Below, in pieces: positions 22,998 through 33,240 of a stretch of DNA of 64,000 nt (within the stretch, counting starts at the first letter, position 1; each line of letters starts with the position of its first letter). Made by a program: the position numbers and the translations under genes. Source of the DNA: Hanleya hanleyi (lineage: Eukaryota > Mollusca > Polyplacophora > Lepidopleurida > Hanleyidae); NCBI GenBank assembly GCA_036873755.1, contig JAVTVY010016055.1:1-64000 (forward strand). Reading direction: 5' to 3'. The notes below the pieces were generated by a model, which did no database searches, was not told the DNA's origin, and saw nothing but the letters and a program-made list of their open reading frames with translations.

Positions 22998-23590
22998 ACA
23001 AGCGTCTAGTCCGTCATTCATAATCCAGCCGTCGTCCATTAGAGAATATCCGCGTCCATAATCCAAAGACCTATTCCATTTCCATATAACAGTATTAGCA
23101 CCAAATTCAAAAAGACAAAAGTATACATAAACATAGGCTTGTTTCCTGCAAGAGAGAAGCGGTCAACAATTTTCAATGATGCCGGCAAGACATCATGATG
23201 TTCCAAAATATCAAATCCGTATCGCTGATCAGCATTCTTAATCCATAATATTCGTTATAGAGTCGTCATCTAAAAATGATGTACCTCAGCCACGCTTTGA
23301 TTGTGACTGTTCATATGAGTACCATGAGGATCTTGAAGTACATGGGTTCATACGGCCCCGGCCCCTAGCCCCGGGTTAAGCGGAATTAGACACATGTTAC
23401 GAAACGTAGCGCCATAGATCTTGCACGCTACGTTCGTATTTTGCTATCAGCATGCGATATGTATCGCCAAATTTGAGAAACTTTGAGTGGAGGCGCTTGG
23501 TGGAATAGCCCTGTTTTATAAGTTTCTGCAACAATGTTTTGTGACGTTGATTAAAATCATCACATGACTCCGCCCCCCTCGGCTACACCG
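22998..23590 (+). repeat. R1 interspersed repeat inserted in LINE ORF2
   Basis: Begins ACAAGCGTCTAGTCCGTC and matches 42,585-43,130 over most of its length, including AAACATAGGCT, GGTTTCCTG-type and ATCAGCATGCGATATGTATC sequence. It interrupts the LINE coding frame, so R1 has moved or been copied independently of the fucosyltransferase-flanking duplications. Precise borders and a target duplication could not be fixed. Confidence 0.7.
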
Positions 23591-24657
23591 TAAATAACCT
23601 ATTCCAAGAGCATGAAATACCCATCGCGCACATCTGCGACACAGACAAGATCACTAGACCCCCCTGGGAATTAGAGTCGCCCCACGTGGATACAAGTATT
23701 CACGACTACCTCACACAGAAGGACAACCCAGACTTTATAAGAGCCACCACTCTTGAATATATCAACCAAAACTGGAAAAACTACTTAAAAATCTATACAG
23801 ACGGATCGAAAAACACAAGTAATAACACAGGATCAGTTTTTGTTATACCTGAGCTCAACATACAAAATGGTTTCAAACTTCCAGACAATATGTCTGTATA
23901 CACTAGCGAACTGATTGCTATAATAAAGGCTCTCGAATGGATCATCGAGCACAAACCAATCCGTGCGGTGATACTCAGTGACTCCCTTAGTGGACTCACA
24001 TCCATCCAAAATTCTATATCTGACAGTAGACCTGATCTCATACACAAAATAGAATGTATATGTACACAAATACACAACGAGGGTATAGACGCCATTTTAG
24101 CATGGGTACCCGCGCATGTCAACATCAGAGGTAACGAAGCAGCCGACAAAACTGCCAAAGACAGTCTTGCTAAAACTACACACGATGTGCCAATAGGATT
24201 AGGATATAAAGAACTCAACACTATCATTAGACGAAAAATAGATAGCAAGTGGCAAAAGGAACGGAACGGAGAAGAACGTGGACGGTGGTTACATAAGATC
24301 CTTCATGGAGAGAAAAGACAAGCCCAGGGATTCCAGTTAGACAATAAACGTGATGACCGCATAATCACCAGATTAAGACTAGGCAAAACCGGACTTAAAT
24401 CACATCTGTCCATGCTTCTGAAAAACACCTCACCACTCTGTACCGCATGCAACAATGTAGAAGAAACAATAGAACACGTGCTACTTGAATGCCCAATCCA
24501 CAGCCAAGAACGTGTGGCACTTAGAAACGAATTAAAAAAATTCAACACTCCCTTAACATTACCAGCGTTATTAAACCCTAAGCCCCCCATTAGAAATCAG
24601 GTATTCAAGTCCTTAATAAATTTTATAGAAACTGCTGGCTATTACTCCAGTATATAA
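23591..24657 (+). pseudogene. LINE ORF2, third part (RNase H and C-terminus)
   Basis: From GYTVNNLFQEHEIPIAH onward. The RNase H domain is complete with its acidic and histidine residues: IYTDGSK, YTSELIAI, ILSDSLSG, AWVPAHVNIRGNEAAD. Then comes a C-terminal Cys/His segment, SPLCTACNNVEETIEHVLLEC, with the stop at 24,657 (SLINFIETAGYYSSI). The left LINE ends with the same residues at 10,999, which confirms the common C-terminus. RNase H in LINEs is thought to remove RNA from the RNA-DNA hybrid during insertion. Confidence 0.9.
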
Positions 24658-24789
24658 TACTACCGCCGTACATGCGCAGTCAGCAAATGTTTTTCTTTTT
24701 TTTTCCAAATAATCAACTACTAGTACACCAAGTACTATGACACGATTTGATATAGGCCAAATCATTCTTCTGACTTCAACAAATGGTAT

Positions 24790-25170
24790 GGTTGCAGCGG
24801 AGTTACCTTGATACTGAGGGCCGTGTGCACCATAGCCATACAAAACATTATGGCCATAATAAACTATCCATACACAACATCCGGCCAAAATGTCACAGAC
24901 ACATTTAGAAATAAAATAGGCATGGCAACAACGGAGTTACCTTGATACTGAGGGCCGTTTGTTCCACTGTCCTACAAAACAAACGATGGCCAAATCTAAT
25001 TGAATTCATGACAACATTAGCACGGCCAAATCGCATATAGCGAGCAGTATTCGGCATAAAATATAGGAAATGGTGATGGCGGAGTTACCTTGATACTGAG
25101 GGCCGACTATCTCATTGTCCTACCAATTCTTTATGGCCATCAATCGATAATGCATACAGAAATAATACAG
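24790..25170 (+). repeat. Tandem repeats in the 3' UTR of the right LINE
   Basis: Three units spaced about 134 and 148 bp, each starting GAGTTACCTTGATACTGAGG (24,800; 24,934; 25,082). They sit at the same place as the ~123-bp repeats of the left LINE and show faint similarity to them in inverted orientation (GGCCC, GGTA, CTCCG spacing). Confidence 0.75.
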
Positions 25171-25379
25171 AGCCGTTTATTTGTGTATTCACCTAGTACT
25201 GAATCTATCGAAATGTTTAGTTATTTATTCATTTGTTTATCTATTTACTCACTTAATTATATATTGGTATTCATATTATGTGACTGACGGTCGGGGCGTG
25301 CCTGTTGTTGGGAGGAAGATATATCAAATTATTGCATCGAAAAACATTAGAAAACAAGAATGACTACAAGCCTTCTATT
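25171..25379 (+). other. Remaining 3' UTR of the right LINE
   Basis: AT-rich stretch rich in TTTATT words. No clear match to the left LINE and no coding frame supported. Confidence 0.4.
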
Positions 25380-25964
25380 TCATATGATACAGGCACACCG
25401 AAGACCACAGACGAGTTGGACAAGACCTGAAACAGAAGACGGAAGACGATTACAGGAATACCAACAGCGCCTTGAGTGACAACGCCGCATAGCAAAAACA
25501 CCCAGAATCAGAATACTCAACCCTAGACCACAACGACACGCTACCCCATAGATGACACCTAACTGACGCCTTAACACAGAATATGATCCTTTGACTTTCA
25601 CGCAATATAGGACGTAGACCTGCCGCCCTGTGCCCCAATACACACTCCAAGCATTTGTTACAGGCACAGATTTCTGGAAGAACCCACCCTGTACCCACCC
25701 TGTTCCCAAGGGCGTCGTTAGTGAAGTCGATCCGAAAAATCCTGAAGACGCCCTTGGTTCTCCCAGTTTTTTCTGGACGGCTTTGTGCGTACAAAGGGGT
25801 ACCAAGACAAAGGAATCATACACGCGATTACAGTGAACTCATATTTGCCAGTATAACTTAACCAAAAACCAAAAGGAGACTTACGAACTTGTACATATAG
25901 CGATTCTTATTTACTTCTATTTATATCTCTACTAATCTCTCATTGTTATTTATTATTTATCTTT

Positions 25965-25999
<35 letters not shown>

Positions 26000-26220
26000 T
26001 ACATTTAGCGCTGGAAAAGATATTCAATAAACAAAGTAATGTACCGCGAAATTCGAATAAAACATTGAGTTGATGGGCCGCGAAATCCGAATGGGAAGCG
26101 GCCCTTAAACTACAATTTCAATCAAAATTTCACCTCACACCTGAGGAAGCAGATTTATCTGCGAAAGCTCGTGTAGAATAAATATAGTTAGTCTCAAATG
26201 GTGTTACGTTCCCGTCTATC
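25380..26220 (+). repeat. 3'-terminal module of the right LINE
   Basis: Inverted counterpart of 9,469-10,400. A plus-strand frame at 25,630-25,836 (68 codons) matches the left copy and ends at the same stop after KESYTRLQ. Nucleotide identity is high enough that this could be passive conservation. The module ends with the hammerhead-like segment and GGTGTTACGTTCCCGTCTATC directly at the 14-bp repeat. Confidence 0.7.
26141..26190 (+). ncRNA. Hammerhead-like core motif (right copy)
   Basis: CTGAGGA (26,141-26,147), hairpin GCAGA-TTTA-TCTGC, GAAA (26,163-26,166), then AGTTA (26,186-26,190). Same arrangement as the inverted copy at 9,540-9,590. The GCT after GAAA can pair with AGT to give a minimal stem III (one G-U pair), as in retroelement hammerheads with very short stem III. 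Only two base pairs of stem I are evident. Not proven to be a ribozyme. Confidence 0.3.
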
Positions 26221-26234
26221 TACTAACTATATAC
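26221..26234. repeat. Right 14-bp direct repeat (target-site duplication candidate)
   Basis: TACTAACTATATAC, identical to 9,455-9,468. Confidence 0.6.
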
Positions 26235-26305
26235 ATTAACACTAACATGTAGCAAGTAATTAAAATACGCAAAAGTGGTACCGACCACACACTTCCCCCT
26301 CCGGG
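26235..26305 (-). promoter_or_regulatory. Possible LTR start and polypurine tract
   Basis: On the minus strand the purine run CCGGAGGGGGAAG (26,305-26,293) is followed at once by TGTGTGGTCGGTACC. A purine tract abutting TG is the usual junction between the internal region and the 3' LTR of an LTR retroelement. The downstream LTR would continue in 9,454-8,840 beyond the inserted block. Tentative. Confidence 0.35.
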
Positions 26306-26319
26306 TAATGACGTCCTTG

Positions 26320-26845
26320 TCATTTTCGCTTGCCCGTAATCAGATCCACGAGGGCAGCGGTAATTCTTTCCGGTTGATCAACTAACACTCCTTCGCCTAA
26401 CAATGAACTTAAATAATTGGCTCGTACCAGCCAATCCTGGTTTGCCACAGCGGAGAGTGCAAACTCCCCTCGCCCCATCCAATCTGCCTGCCCCCGTGTT
26501 CTGTTCGACATCCGTAGATCTGTCTCTGTCTGCAAGGATACGGGCTCCACACCATCATCTTGCATCTCACCGTCATCCACAGAATCTCCAGTATCCTGTC
26601 CTTGAAATGTGCTGTATCCTCAGGAATATCCCCCTTCAACCCTTGTTCTGGAACAGCCATTTCTTCCTCCATGACACTATCGTCCTCATTGCTGTTCACT
26701 TCAGCTGAGTTGCCAGTGGACGCGGAAGCTCCAGGGGGTTGTGTGCACACCATCACATCTTCATCACCCGAATCATCATCATTGTCCCTTGCTGGCGGAT
26801 TCACCAATACTGATGGTGATGGATTCTTCTTCCTAAACTTTGGCA
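26320..26845 (-). pseudogene. Unidentified acidic protein fragment of a retroelement, frameshifted
   Basis: The minus-strand frame begins near 26,840 (MPKFRKKNPSPSVLVNPP), runs through an acidic, low-complexity stretch (DNDDDSGDEDVMVC, NSNEDDSVMEEEM), and shifts frame near 26,580 to a second frame that ends GEGVLVDQPERI...LITGKRK at 26,320. The end lies just before the purine tract, as expected for the last gene of an LTR element. I do not recognise a family. Its upstream end abuts the truncated fucosyltransferase fragment, so both have lost sequence at this breakpoint. Confidence 0.4.
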
Positions 26846-26850
26846 TTGGC

Positions 26851-27154
26851 CTGACGAAGCGTGCCTGTCGTGATGGGCGCAGCTCTCGAAAATTATGAAG
26901 CTGTCGCACCGGATGAAGCATTCTTACATACAGACAGGTTCAAATCCTCCAAACACTTGACCGAATATCTTCAGCTTCCAGACAAAAACATTCATCTGTA
27001 CAAACGTTATTTTCCGTGGAAGAAATACCGGAAACGAAAGTCAGACCCGTCTTGGGCGTGTTATATTTGTAAAGCTTTGTTTAATGTGTCAAAGCCTATT
27101 AAGTCATACCGAGATTTTACAGGATGGTACCGCGAAGACTATTGCAGAGTTTAA
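26851..27154 (+). pseudogene. Truncated alpha-1,3-fucosyltransferase fragment (last ~99 codons)
   Basis: Homologous to residues about 339-437 of the intact gene at 39,478-40,791: VPVVMGAA, LYKRYF, CYICKALFNVS, IKSYRDFTGWYREDYCRV. About 26 of 99 residues differ (roughly 74% identity, counted by eye). There are no stops, and the termination codon is in the same place. The sequence upstream is an unrelated retroelement fragment on the opposite strand, so the catalytic N-terminal two thirds are missing. Since the intact paralogue is single-exon, this is better explained as a truncated copy than as a last exon. The open frame suggests either recent loss or a relatively young duplication. Confidence 0.8.
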
Positions 27155-27159
27155 CAAGA

Positions 27160-27480
27160 GGATAATTGGCACAATGCGATAAGCCCGTTAGGTAGACGGT
27201 TTTTTTATGGATAACTTCTTAGCAGATAACCGCTGAAGAGAATAGCTGGAGATGGGCAATTTCAGAATTGCGCAAGCACACAGTCAATAAATAGTATACA
27301 TGTATAAATATAACACATGAATAAATGGCATGAATTTAACCTATGTTTAATACTATGACTATTTTTCTTTTAATCTGGTGTTCCTACTGTTGTATGAATT
27401 AGATCTTTGGATTATGAACGCGGAAATTCTTCTATGGACGACGACTGAATACTGAATGACGGACTATTTGTATTGAGGTT
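27160..27480. repeat. Fucosyltransferase 3' flank, paralogous to 46,440-46,720
   Basis: Shared words include AGCAGATAACCGCTGAAG / AGCAGATAATCACTGAAG, AAATAGCTGGAGATGGG-type sequence and the R1 terminal motif TCTTTGGATTATG. The block marks the same position downstream of a fucosyltransferase copy in at least two places. Confidence 0.65.
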
Positions 27481-28189
27481 TTAATGTTTTTGTCGTTCTT
27501 CATATTTATTATTATTCCTACGAAGTAGGCTACAGATCGCAAATTGTCCGGTAATGAGTGAGTCAGTCAGTCCATCCGAATCCTTTCGTCGGCAAAATAA
27601 GGAGAACCGTTGACATTAGAACCTTGATTTTTGGCATGAACGGGCATTAGGGCATTGTTACCAGCAAGTTCTGATCTGAAATAATTCTGATTAAAATTAG
27701 ATTTATAATTAACACTTCAGTATATTGTTATAGATCATACGGAGAAAAGTCCGATCATTTAAGCGAGGGAAACATGACACCATGGAATTTGGGAACAGCC
27801 CTGGCATGCCTGGTGCTCTCTCGCTGTTGGATTCAACCGCAGATCTGAGGACAGCGACCTCAATACAGCTGAGCGAACTATTTATAGACGTTTAACTCCG
27901 AGTCTATTCAACTGCTTGATGTACCAGGGCCGGATCACTAAATGACCAGAACATTCACCAATATACTTTCATTTTTTGTGGCACGAACACATCGATGTAA
28001 ATATATAAATACACAGAATATAATCTTGCTCAATCTCACAAAAGGCATGTTATAAAGAGAACCTGTGGCTGTTATGGAAGGTTGTACATGTACCATGTTA
28101 TGATGAAACGTACCGTAGGGGAGGGTCACATCATATCTCAATGAAAATACGATCGAGTCCTAATGCCTACTCTACTTCGTAGGTCCTGT
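27481..28189. other. Unassigned non-coding DNA
   Basis: No coding frame, RNA gene or second copy recognised. The reverse frame at 28,141-27,938 is short and has no family resemblance. Confidence 0.4.
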
Positions 28190-28770
28190 GACGTTAGTCA
28201 CACTGCTCATGTTATTATTATTATTATTATTATTAAAGTCAGAATTACATTTGTAAAATGCGATCTTATTATTTTTCTTCCCTCTGACCTCGGACACTCG
28301 CGAACTTTGTAACAACCATTAAACATATTTCACTCGAATGTCTCGATCGTGATTCGCCGAACTCAACGAAATTCAACAGATGCGTTCTCCATGTGATTTC
28401 CCTTATATGCGTTATAATTCACATCAAATTCAAGGATAACCCCACTCGTCTTCAAACTGAAGTTACCCATGTCCGATATTCATGAAAGGTAAGGGATATT
28501 TCACTGAGATGCCCTCATGACGGGGTCAAATGATCAAAGGTCAACATCCAAACTGGTTATAGCCTTGTCAGAATAATATTTCGGGTTCACAGGATTATTA
28601 TGTTGCTCAAGCAGACCCAAAGAAGTCTGTTGAGTTGAAAATGCGACACAAAAAATGTGGTGTGTTTAGCTGACAATTTCTTAAAGGTAAATGTCTCTGA
28701 CATTTCCACATATCTGGAAGATGTGTCCTACTGAACAAATGTTTATAATTGTCATGCTTTATGTCCTTGA
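28190..28770. repeat. Segmental duplication, copy C of 330-860
   Basis: More diverged copy. It has a (TTA)n run at about 28,211-28,236 in place of the ATTATT run at 345-370. Shared text includes CATTTGTAAAATG, ATTATTTTTCTTCCCTC, GATTCGCCGAACTC, GACGGGGTCAAAT and TTATGTTGCTCAAG. Confidence 0.7.
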
Positions 28771-28969
28771 CGATCAATTGTAATCAGGGCCCTTTTGTAT
28801 GGGGGGGGGAGGGGCATTGACACTTTAACACTTTCGCATTGGCTCTGTCGTCTTATGTTGCTGTGCTTGTTGCTGTACTATCTTTTCATGGTTTTTTTTA
28901 AAAAGTACTCGGTGATCTGAGGCAGCCGTAATTTGTAAACCAGTTCACAATATATCTCTTAAATAGCAG

Positions 28970-29350
28970 GAGCCAGATCCATCATTTAATATTCAGTCGT
29001 CGTATATAAAAGAACGTCCGTGTCAATAATCAAAGACCTTTCTCGTCAAAGTCGGCGCATGATCTAGACAGGGCTACCAGGTCAGATATGTATACGCCAT
29101 ATCCAGGTTCTGCTGGAATATTGCTATCCAGAAATGGGTAGTTGACTATGTCAAAATTGTAATCGTCTCTCTGGTCGTAGATTCGACGTGAGAGAAAGCC
29201 CTGATCATTGTTCAGATATGATGTTCCATCTGGGACTTCAATAGTTTCCTTCAAATCCAGATCATTTTGTTCCTGTGAAGTTTTTAGATATGTAATCAGA
29301 ATATTGATATGTGCAGTCAGGTGCGGCATCTTTTTCCACCGCCTTTATAT
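28970..29350 (+). repeat. R1 partial copy and inverted-element arm fragment
   Basis: 28,970-29,240 matches the two ends of R1 (CAGTCGTCGTATATAAA and GCTATCCAGAAATGGGTAG...CCCTGATCATT) with the middle missing. 29,270-29,350 matches the right arm of the 3,610-4,762 element (GGCATCTTTTTCCACCGCC). The order is the same as at 1,565-4,762, so the segment was duplicated as a unit and then lost parts. Confidence 0.65.
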
Positions 29351-29361
29351 GTTGCCTTCTC

Positions 29362-29396
29362 TAATTAATTATAATAATAATAATAATAATAATATT
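29362..29396. repeat. (TAA)n microsatellite
   Basis: About ten ATA/TAA triplets directly beside the SINE at 29,400. This is a common position for a SINE tail or an A-rich insertion site. Confidence 0.85.
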
Positions 29397-29399
29397 AAT

Positions 29400-29660
29400 G
29401 ATCTTTCTTTACCCTCGGTAGCCAGTCTGGCTATAAGCCAATCTTCCACTGGGCCGAGCACATTCATACCTCACAATCATACATCTGGTTTTGCGGTGTG
29501 GGAGGAAAGCCGGAGTACCCGGAGGGATACCCACGAGCACGGTCTGGGACCAGAAACCCAATCTCACATACGACCGAGTCGACGCCATGCGGATTCGAAC
29601 CCGGGCCGCATTGGTGGGAGTCCGAGATGTTAACCACTGGACTAACCGTACCATCATACA
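29400..29660 (-). mobile_element. tRNA-derived SINE
   Basis: On the minus strand, from about 29,656, the sequence reads as a tRNA-like head: TGGTACGGTTAGTCCAGTGG (A-box region, Glu/Asp-like), then CCCGGGTTCGAATCCGC (B box) about 40 bases on. It is followed by a body with GGGTACTCCGGCTTTCCTCC, a motif seen also in the SINE at 42,370-42,580. It is a retroposed tRNA derivative rather than a tRNA gene: no complete cloverleaf and a long 3' body. Confidence 0.75.
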
Positions 29661-30290
29661 TGTATACCACATTTGAATCTGGAGATGGATTATAGGACCC
29701 CTTTGAAGATAGTAAGTTCGGCCCTGTTTTGCGGAATAAGTATATCAATAATTGGATTATGACAAAACTTCCCTATCTGAGCAATGCATAAATCTGAATC
29801 CCAACAGCTGAAGGTTTTTTGGCGCATTTGGGCTATTTTTTATTTACCACCAAAGGCAGAATAGTACTATAGTTATGTAATGTGACCTGGTGTGAAAAAT
29901 TCGACAATTTATGATAGTATTGCTGATCTAATGCATTATGACAACCTCACCAATTCCTGTCCATTTCCACAGATACGGTGTCTATATATATTGTATAAAA
30001 TAGGACGAATTGGATCTACTGCGGAATTTTTTCGTTATGTTCACTCTCATAACGCACGAGCCATTTAAGGACTTATATCGTACCTTTTCCATGGGGGTTC
30101 GTTTTGGTGAATACATTTTTGCAAAGCGAAGGTTTATCCTTCAAATTCTACTGTGAGTGGCAAAATTGAGCGAAATTGGACTGGTCATTCACCCTTGTGT
30201 GTTATTTTAGTAACCTCAAATAAGTTGAAAGCACTAACTCCAGTACGGGATGTCAGCATTTTCATAAAGAAAACCGTTAACTATAGAAAA
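29661..30290. repeat. Paralogous block shared with 4,780-5,450
   Basis: Same-orientation copy, more diverged, with several small indels. Ends where the 310-bp block repeated at 32,800-33,115 begins. Confidence 0.7.
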
Positions 30291-30605
30291 TTGTACCTTC
30301 CATGTTACTAAATCCCGTCCTAACTCATACCGGCAATGCACCAAGAAAACCGATGATGTTGCAAAGCGTGAACGTGATTTCTGAGTAACCATTTTAATGT
30401 GAATCTAACCAAAAAAAGTTTGACTAACCAAAAACAGTTCATTCGTTTGTTTTTCCACCCATTGTCTTTGATTAAAATTGGCCATTACAACAATTTGAGA
30501 AAGGCAAACCATTAGGTTCTGGGTCACCCACACTTAGATATCTTCCTTTGTTGGGACTTCTCTCTTGCAGGAAACAAGCCTATGTTTATGTATACTATGA
30601 TTGTC
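30291..30605. repeat. 310-bp block, copy 1 (also 32,800-33,117 and 37,185-37,970)
   Basis: Nearly identical to 32,800-33,117: TGTACCTTCCATGTTACTAAA, GCAAAGCGTGAACGTGATTT, CTCTCTTGCAGGAAACAAGC. The match breaks at TGTCTTTTT, where this copy enters the 58-bp satellite and the other continues into an R1 terminal motif. The third copy (37,185-37,970) carries a MITE. The arrangement fits a tandem duplication whose breakpoint lies at the satellite start. Confidence 0.8.
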
Positions 30606-32092
30606 TTTTTACACAGCCTAACATGCCATCTATAAAGTCAGTGTCTCACAGGACCATTAACTGCATGTACACAGCCCAATATGCCATCTATAAAGTCAGT
30701 GTCTCACAGGATCATTAACTGCATGTACACAACCTAATATGCCATCTATAAAGTCAGCGTCTCACAGGATCATTAACTGCATGTACACAGCCTAATATGG
30801 CATCTATAAAATCAGTGTCTCACAGGATCATTAACTGCATGTACACAACCTAATATGCCATCTATAAAGTCAGTGTCTCACGGGATCATTAACTGCATGT
30901 ACACAGCCTAATATGCCATCTATAAAGTCAGTGTCTCACAGGATCATTAACTGCATGTACACAACCTAATATGCCATCTATAAAGTCAGTGTCTCACGGG
31001 ATCATTAACTGCATGTACACAACCTAATATGCCATCTATAAAGTCAGTGTCTCACAGGATCATTAACTGCATGTACACAGCTTAACATGCCATCTATAAA
31101 GTCAGTGTCTCACAGGATCATTAACTGCATGTACACAGCCTAATATGCCATCTATAAAGTCAGTGTCTCACAGGATCATTAACTGCATGTACACAACCTA
31201 ATATCCCATCTATAAAGTCAGTGTCTTACGGGATCATTAACTGCATGTACAGCCTAATATGCCATCTATAAAGTCAGTGTCTCACAGGATCATTAACTGC
31301 ATGTACAGCCTAATATGCCATCTAAAAGCCAGGTCTCATGCCATCATTAACTGCATGTACACAGCCTAATATGCCATCTATAAAGTCAGTGTCTCACAGG
31401 ATCATTAACTGCATGTACACAGCCTAATATGCCATCTATAAAGTCAGTGTCTCACAGGATCATTAACTGCATGTACACAACCTAATATGCCATCTATAAA
31501 GTCGGTGTCTCACAGGATCATTAACTGCATGTACACAGCCTAATATGCCATCTATAAAGTCAGTGTCTCACAGGATCATTAACTGCATGTACACAGCCTA
31601 ATATGCCATCTATAAAGTCAGTGTCTCACGGGATCATTAACTGCATGTACACAGCCTAATATGCCATCTATAAAGTCAGTGTCTCACAGGATCATTAACT
31701 GCATGTACACAACCTAATATGCCATCTATAAAGTCAGTGTCTTACGGGATCATTAACTGCATGTACACAGCCTAATATGCCATCTATAAAGTCAGTGTCT
31801 CACAGGATCATTAACTGCATGTACACAGCCTAATATGCCATCTATGAAGTCAGTGTCTCACAGGATCATTAACTCATGTACACAGCCTAATATGCCATCT
31901 ATAAAGTCAGTGTCTCACAGAATCATTAACTGCATGTACACAGCCTAATATGCCATCTATAAAGTCAGTGTCTCACAGGATCATTAACTGCATGTACACA
32001 GCCTAATATGCCATCTATAAAGTCAGTGTCTCACAGGATCATTAACTGCATGTACACAGCCTAATATGCCATCTATAAAGTCAGTGTCTCCT
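30606..32092 (+). repeat. 58-bp satellite array, about 25 units
   Basis: Unit of 58 bp with core TGCCATCTATAAAGTCAGTG, TCTCACAGGATCATTAACTG and CATGTACACAGCCTAATA. Units are mostly >90% identical. Many alternate between ACACAGCC and ACACAACC variants, which hints at a dimeric history. Two units near 31,245-31,310 lack two bases, and one near 31,320-31,350 is scrambled. A single unit-like sequence sits at 35,962-36,004 in the paralogous block, showing the array grew from one ancestral unit. There are no unique spacers, so it is not a CRISPR array. Confidence 0.95.
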
Positions 32093-32799
32093 ATTTTGGT
32101 AGAAAACCTACTTCCAAATTCTTCGGGAATAAACAATACCGCTATTAGAACACACATACCCTCGGTTCATTTTTGTTACGGTTACGCTCACTTTAGTTAT
32201 GTGTCACAGAATCAGATTACCTGGTTGTTATGCTGTGATCGATATATCACAGGACACCAAGTCGTAAATACTATATAGATAAGATCCTAGGACAACAATA
32301 CACAAGAAACGCATGTTTTCAGGAATATTATAATCTCAATGTCGAGTATTGGTTACAAATGTAAGTGGGTTACATCTGCGGTAGTCTGTATAGCTACAAT
32401 CATTCTGTTACACCTGAAATTGACCTGTTTTGATCGACGCCCCGCCCTGTCGCCATTGCAAGGACTTCGCGATTGTCATGATAATGATATCCGTACAAAA
32501 CGGACCGTCTCACAACACGGCGATACAGTTCAATGGGTCAGGAGTGCTCACCACGGGTCTGTATATCCGCTGTCGCCTTCACAGGACATATAACTGAATA
32601 ATACCAACAAAATTATTAACATCTGCATATAGGTATAAGTTATCAATCTCAGAGGAGAAGGATCCTGACCATGCGCTTGTTATGAATTTGGTTGCGGCAG
32701 ATTGACGAAAACTGAACCAGCTAAACTTTCCTGCAATTTATCCAGGGTTGACAATGAAGTAAATAATCATACAGCGAAGAAAGATCTTCTACGCTATTG
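32093..32799. repeat. Paralogous block shared with 36,010-36,800
   Basis: Shared text: TCCTATTTTG, AGAAAACCTACTTCC, TTTTTGTTACGGTTACGCTC, CAGATTACCTGGTTGTTATGC and GATCGACGCCCCGCC / GATCGACGCCTCGCC. Short open frames (32,066-32,278; 32,339-32,593) are not kept in the other copy. No gene is called. Confidence 0.7.
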
Positions 32800-33240
32800 T
32801 ACCTTCCATGTTACTAAACCCCGTCCTAACTCATACCGGCAATGCACCAAGAGAAAACTGATGATGTTGCAAAGCGTGAACGTGATTTCTGGGTAACCAT
32901 TTTAATGTGAATCTAACCAAAAAAAGTTTGACTAACCAAAAACAGTTCATTCGTTTGTTTTTCCGCCCATTGTCTTTGATTAAAATTGGCCATTACAACA
33001 ATTTGAGAAAGGCAAACCATTAGGTTCTGGGTCACCCACACTTAGATATCTTCCTTTGTTGGGACTTCTCTCTTGCAGGAAACAAGCCTATTTTTATGTA
33101 TACTATGATTGTCTTTTTGAATTTGGTGCTAATGCTGTTATGTGGAATATGGAATAGGTCTTTGGATCATGGACGCGGATATTCTCTAATGGACGACGGC
33201 TGATTATGAATGACGGACCAGACGCTTGTAATTAATTTGC
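32800..33240. repeat. 310-bp block, copy 2, plus inverted R1 terminus
   Basis: Same as 30,291-30,605, then GAATTTGGTGCTAATGCTG and the R1 terminal motif in inverted orientation (GGTCTTTGGATCATGGACGC...GACGCTTGT). This is the longest R1 terminus in that orientation, about 150 bp. Confidence 0.75.

Larger units (their letters stand above)
15740..26220 (+). mobile_element. Right RNase H-bearing LINE, 5'-truncated, with two nested insertions
   Basis: Plus-strand relative of the left LINE. It starts inside the ORF1 zinc knuckles at about 15,740 and ends at the 3' module at 26,220. It is split by a nested LINE (18,091-22,005) and by an R1 copy (about 22,998-23,590). Without these the copy is about 6 kb. 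The coding pieces are described separately. Confidence 0.85.
9455..26234. mobile_element. 16.75-kb block of two head-to-head LINEs between 14-bp direct repeats
   Basis: The exact 14-mer TACTAACTATATAC occurs in the same orientation at 9,455-9,468 and 26,221-26,234. Just inside each copy sits the same LINE 3' end, in opposite orientations and pointing outward. The left LINE is read on the minus strand and the right LINE on the plus strand. Their 5' ends meet at about 15,709-15,740. After subtracting the nested insertions in the right LINE, both arms measure about 6 kb. The two LINEs are diverged relatives (coding regions roughly three quarters identical at protein level by eye), so this is not a recent palindromic duplication of one copy. 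Confidence 0.65.

Noticed and set aside
15740..26220. Recent perfect palindrome formed by inverted duplication
   Set aside because: The two LINE bodies differ far more than their tails, and their 5' ends are different (one full, one truncated in ORF1), so they are separate copies.
29580..29660. tRNA gene
   Set aside because: A- and B-box-like segments are present, but no complete cloverleaf with acceptor pairing. It continues into a SINE body.
30606..32092. CRISPR-like array
   Set aside because: The 58-bp units are contiguous and nearly identical with no unique spacers, in a eukaryotic context without cas genes.
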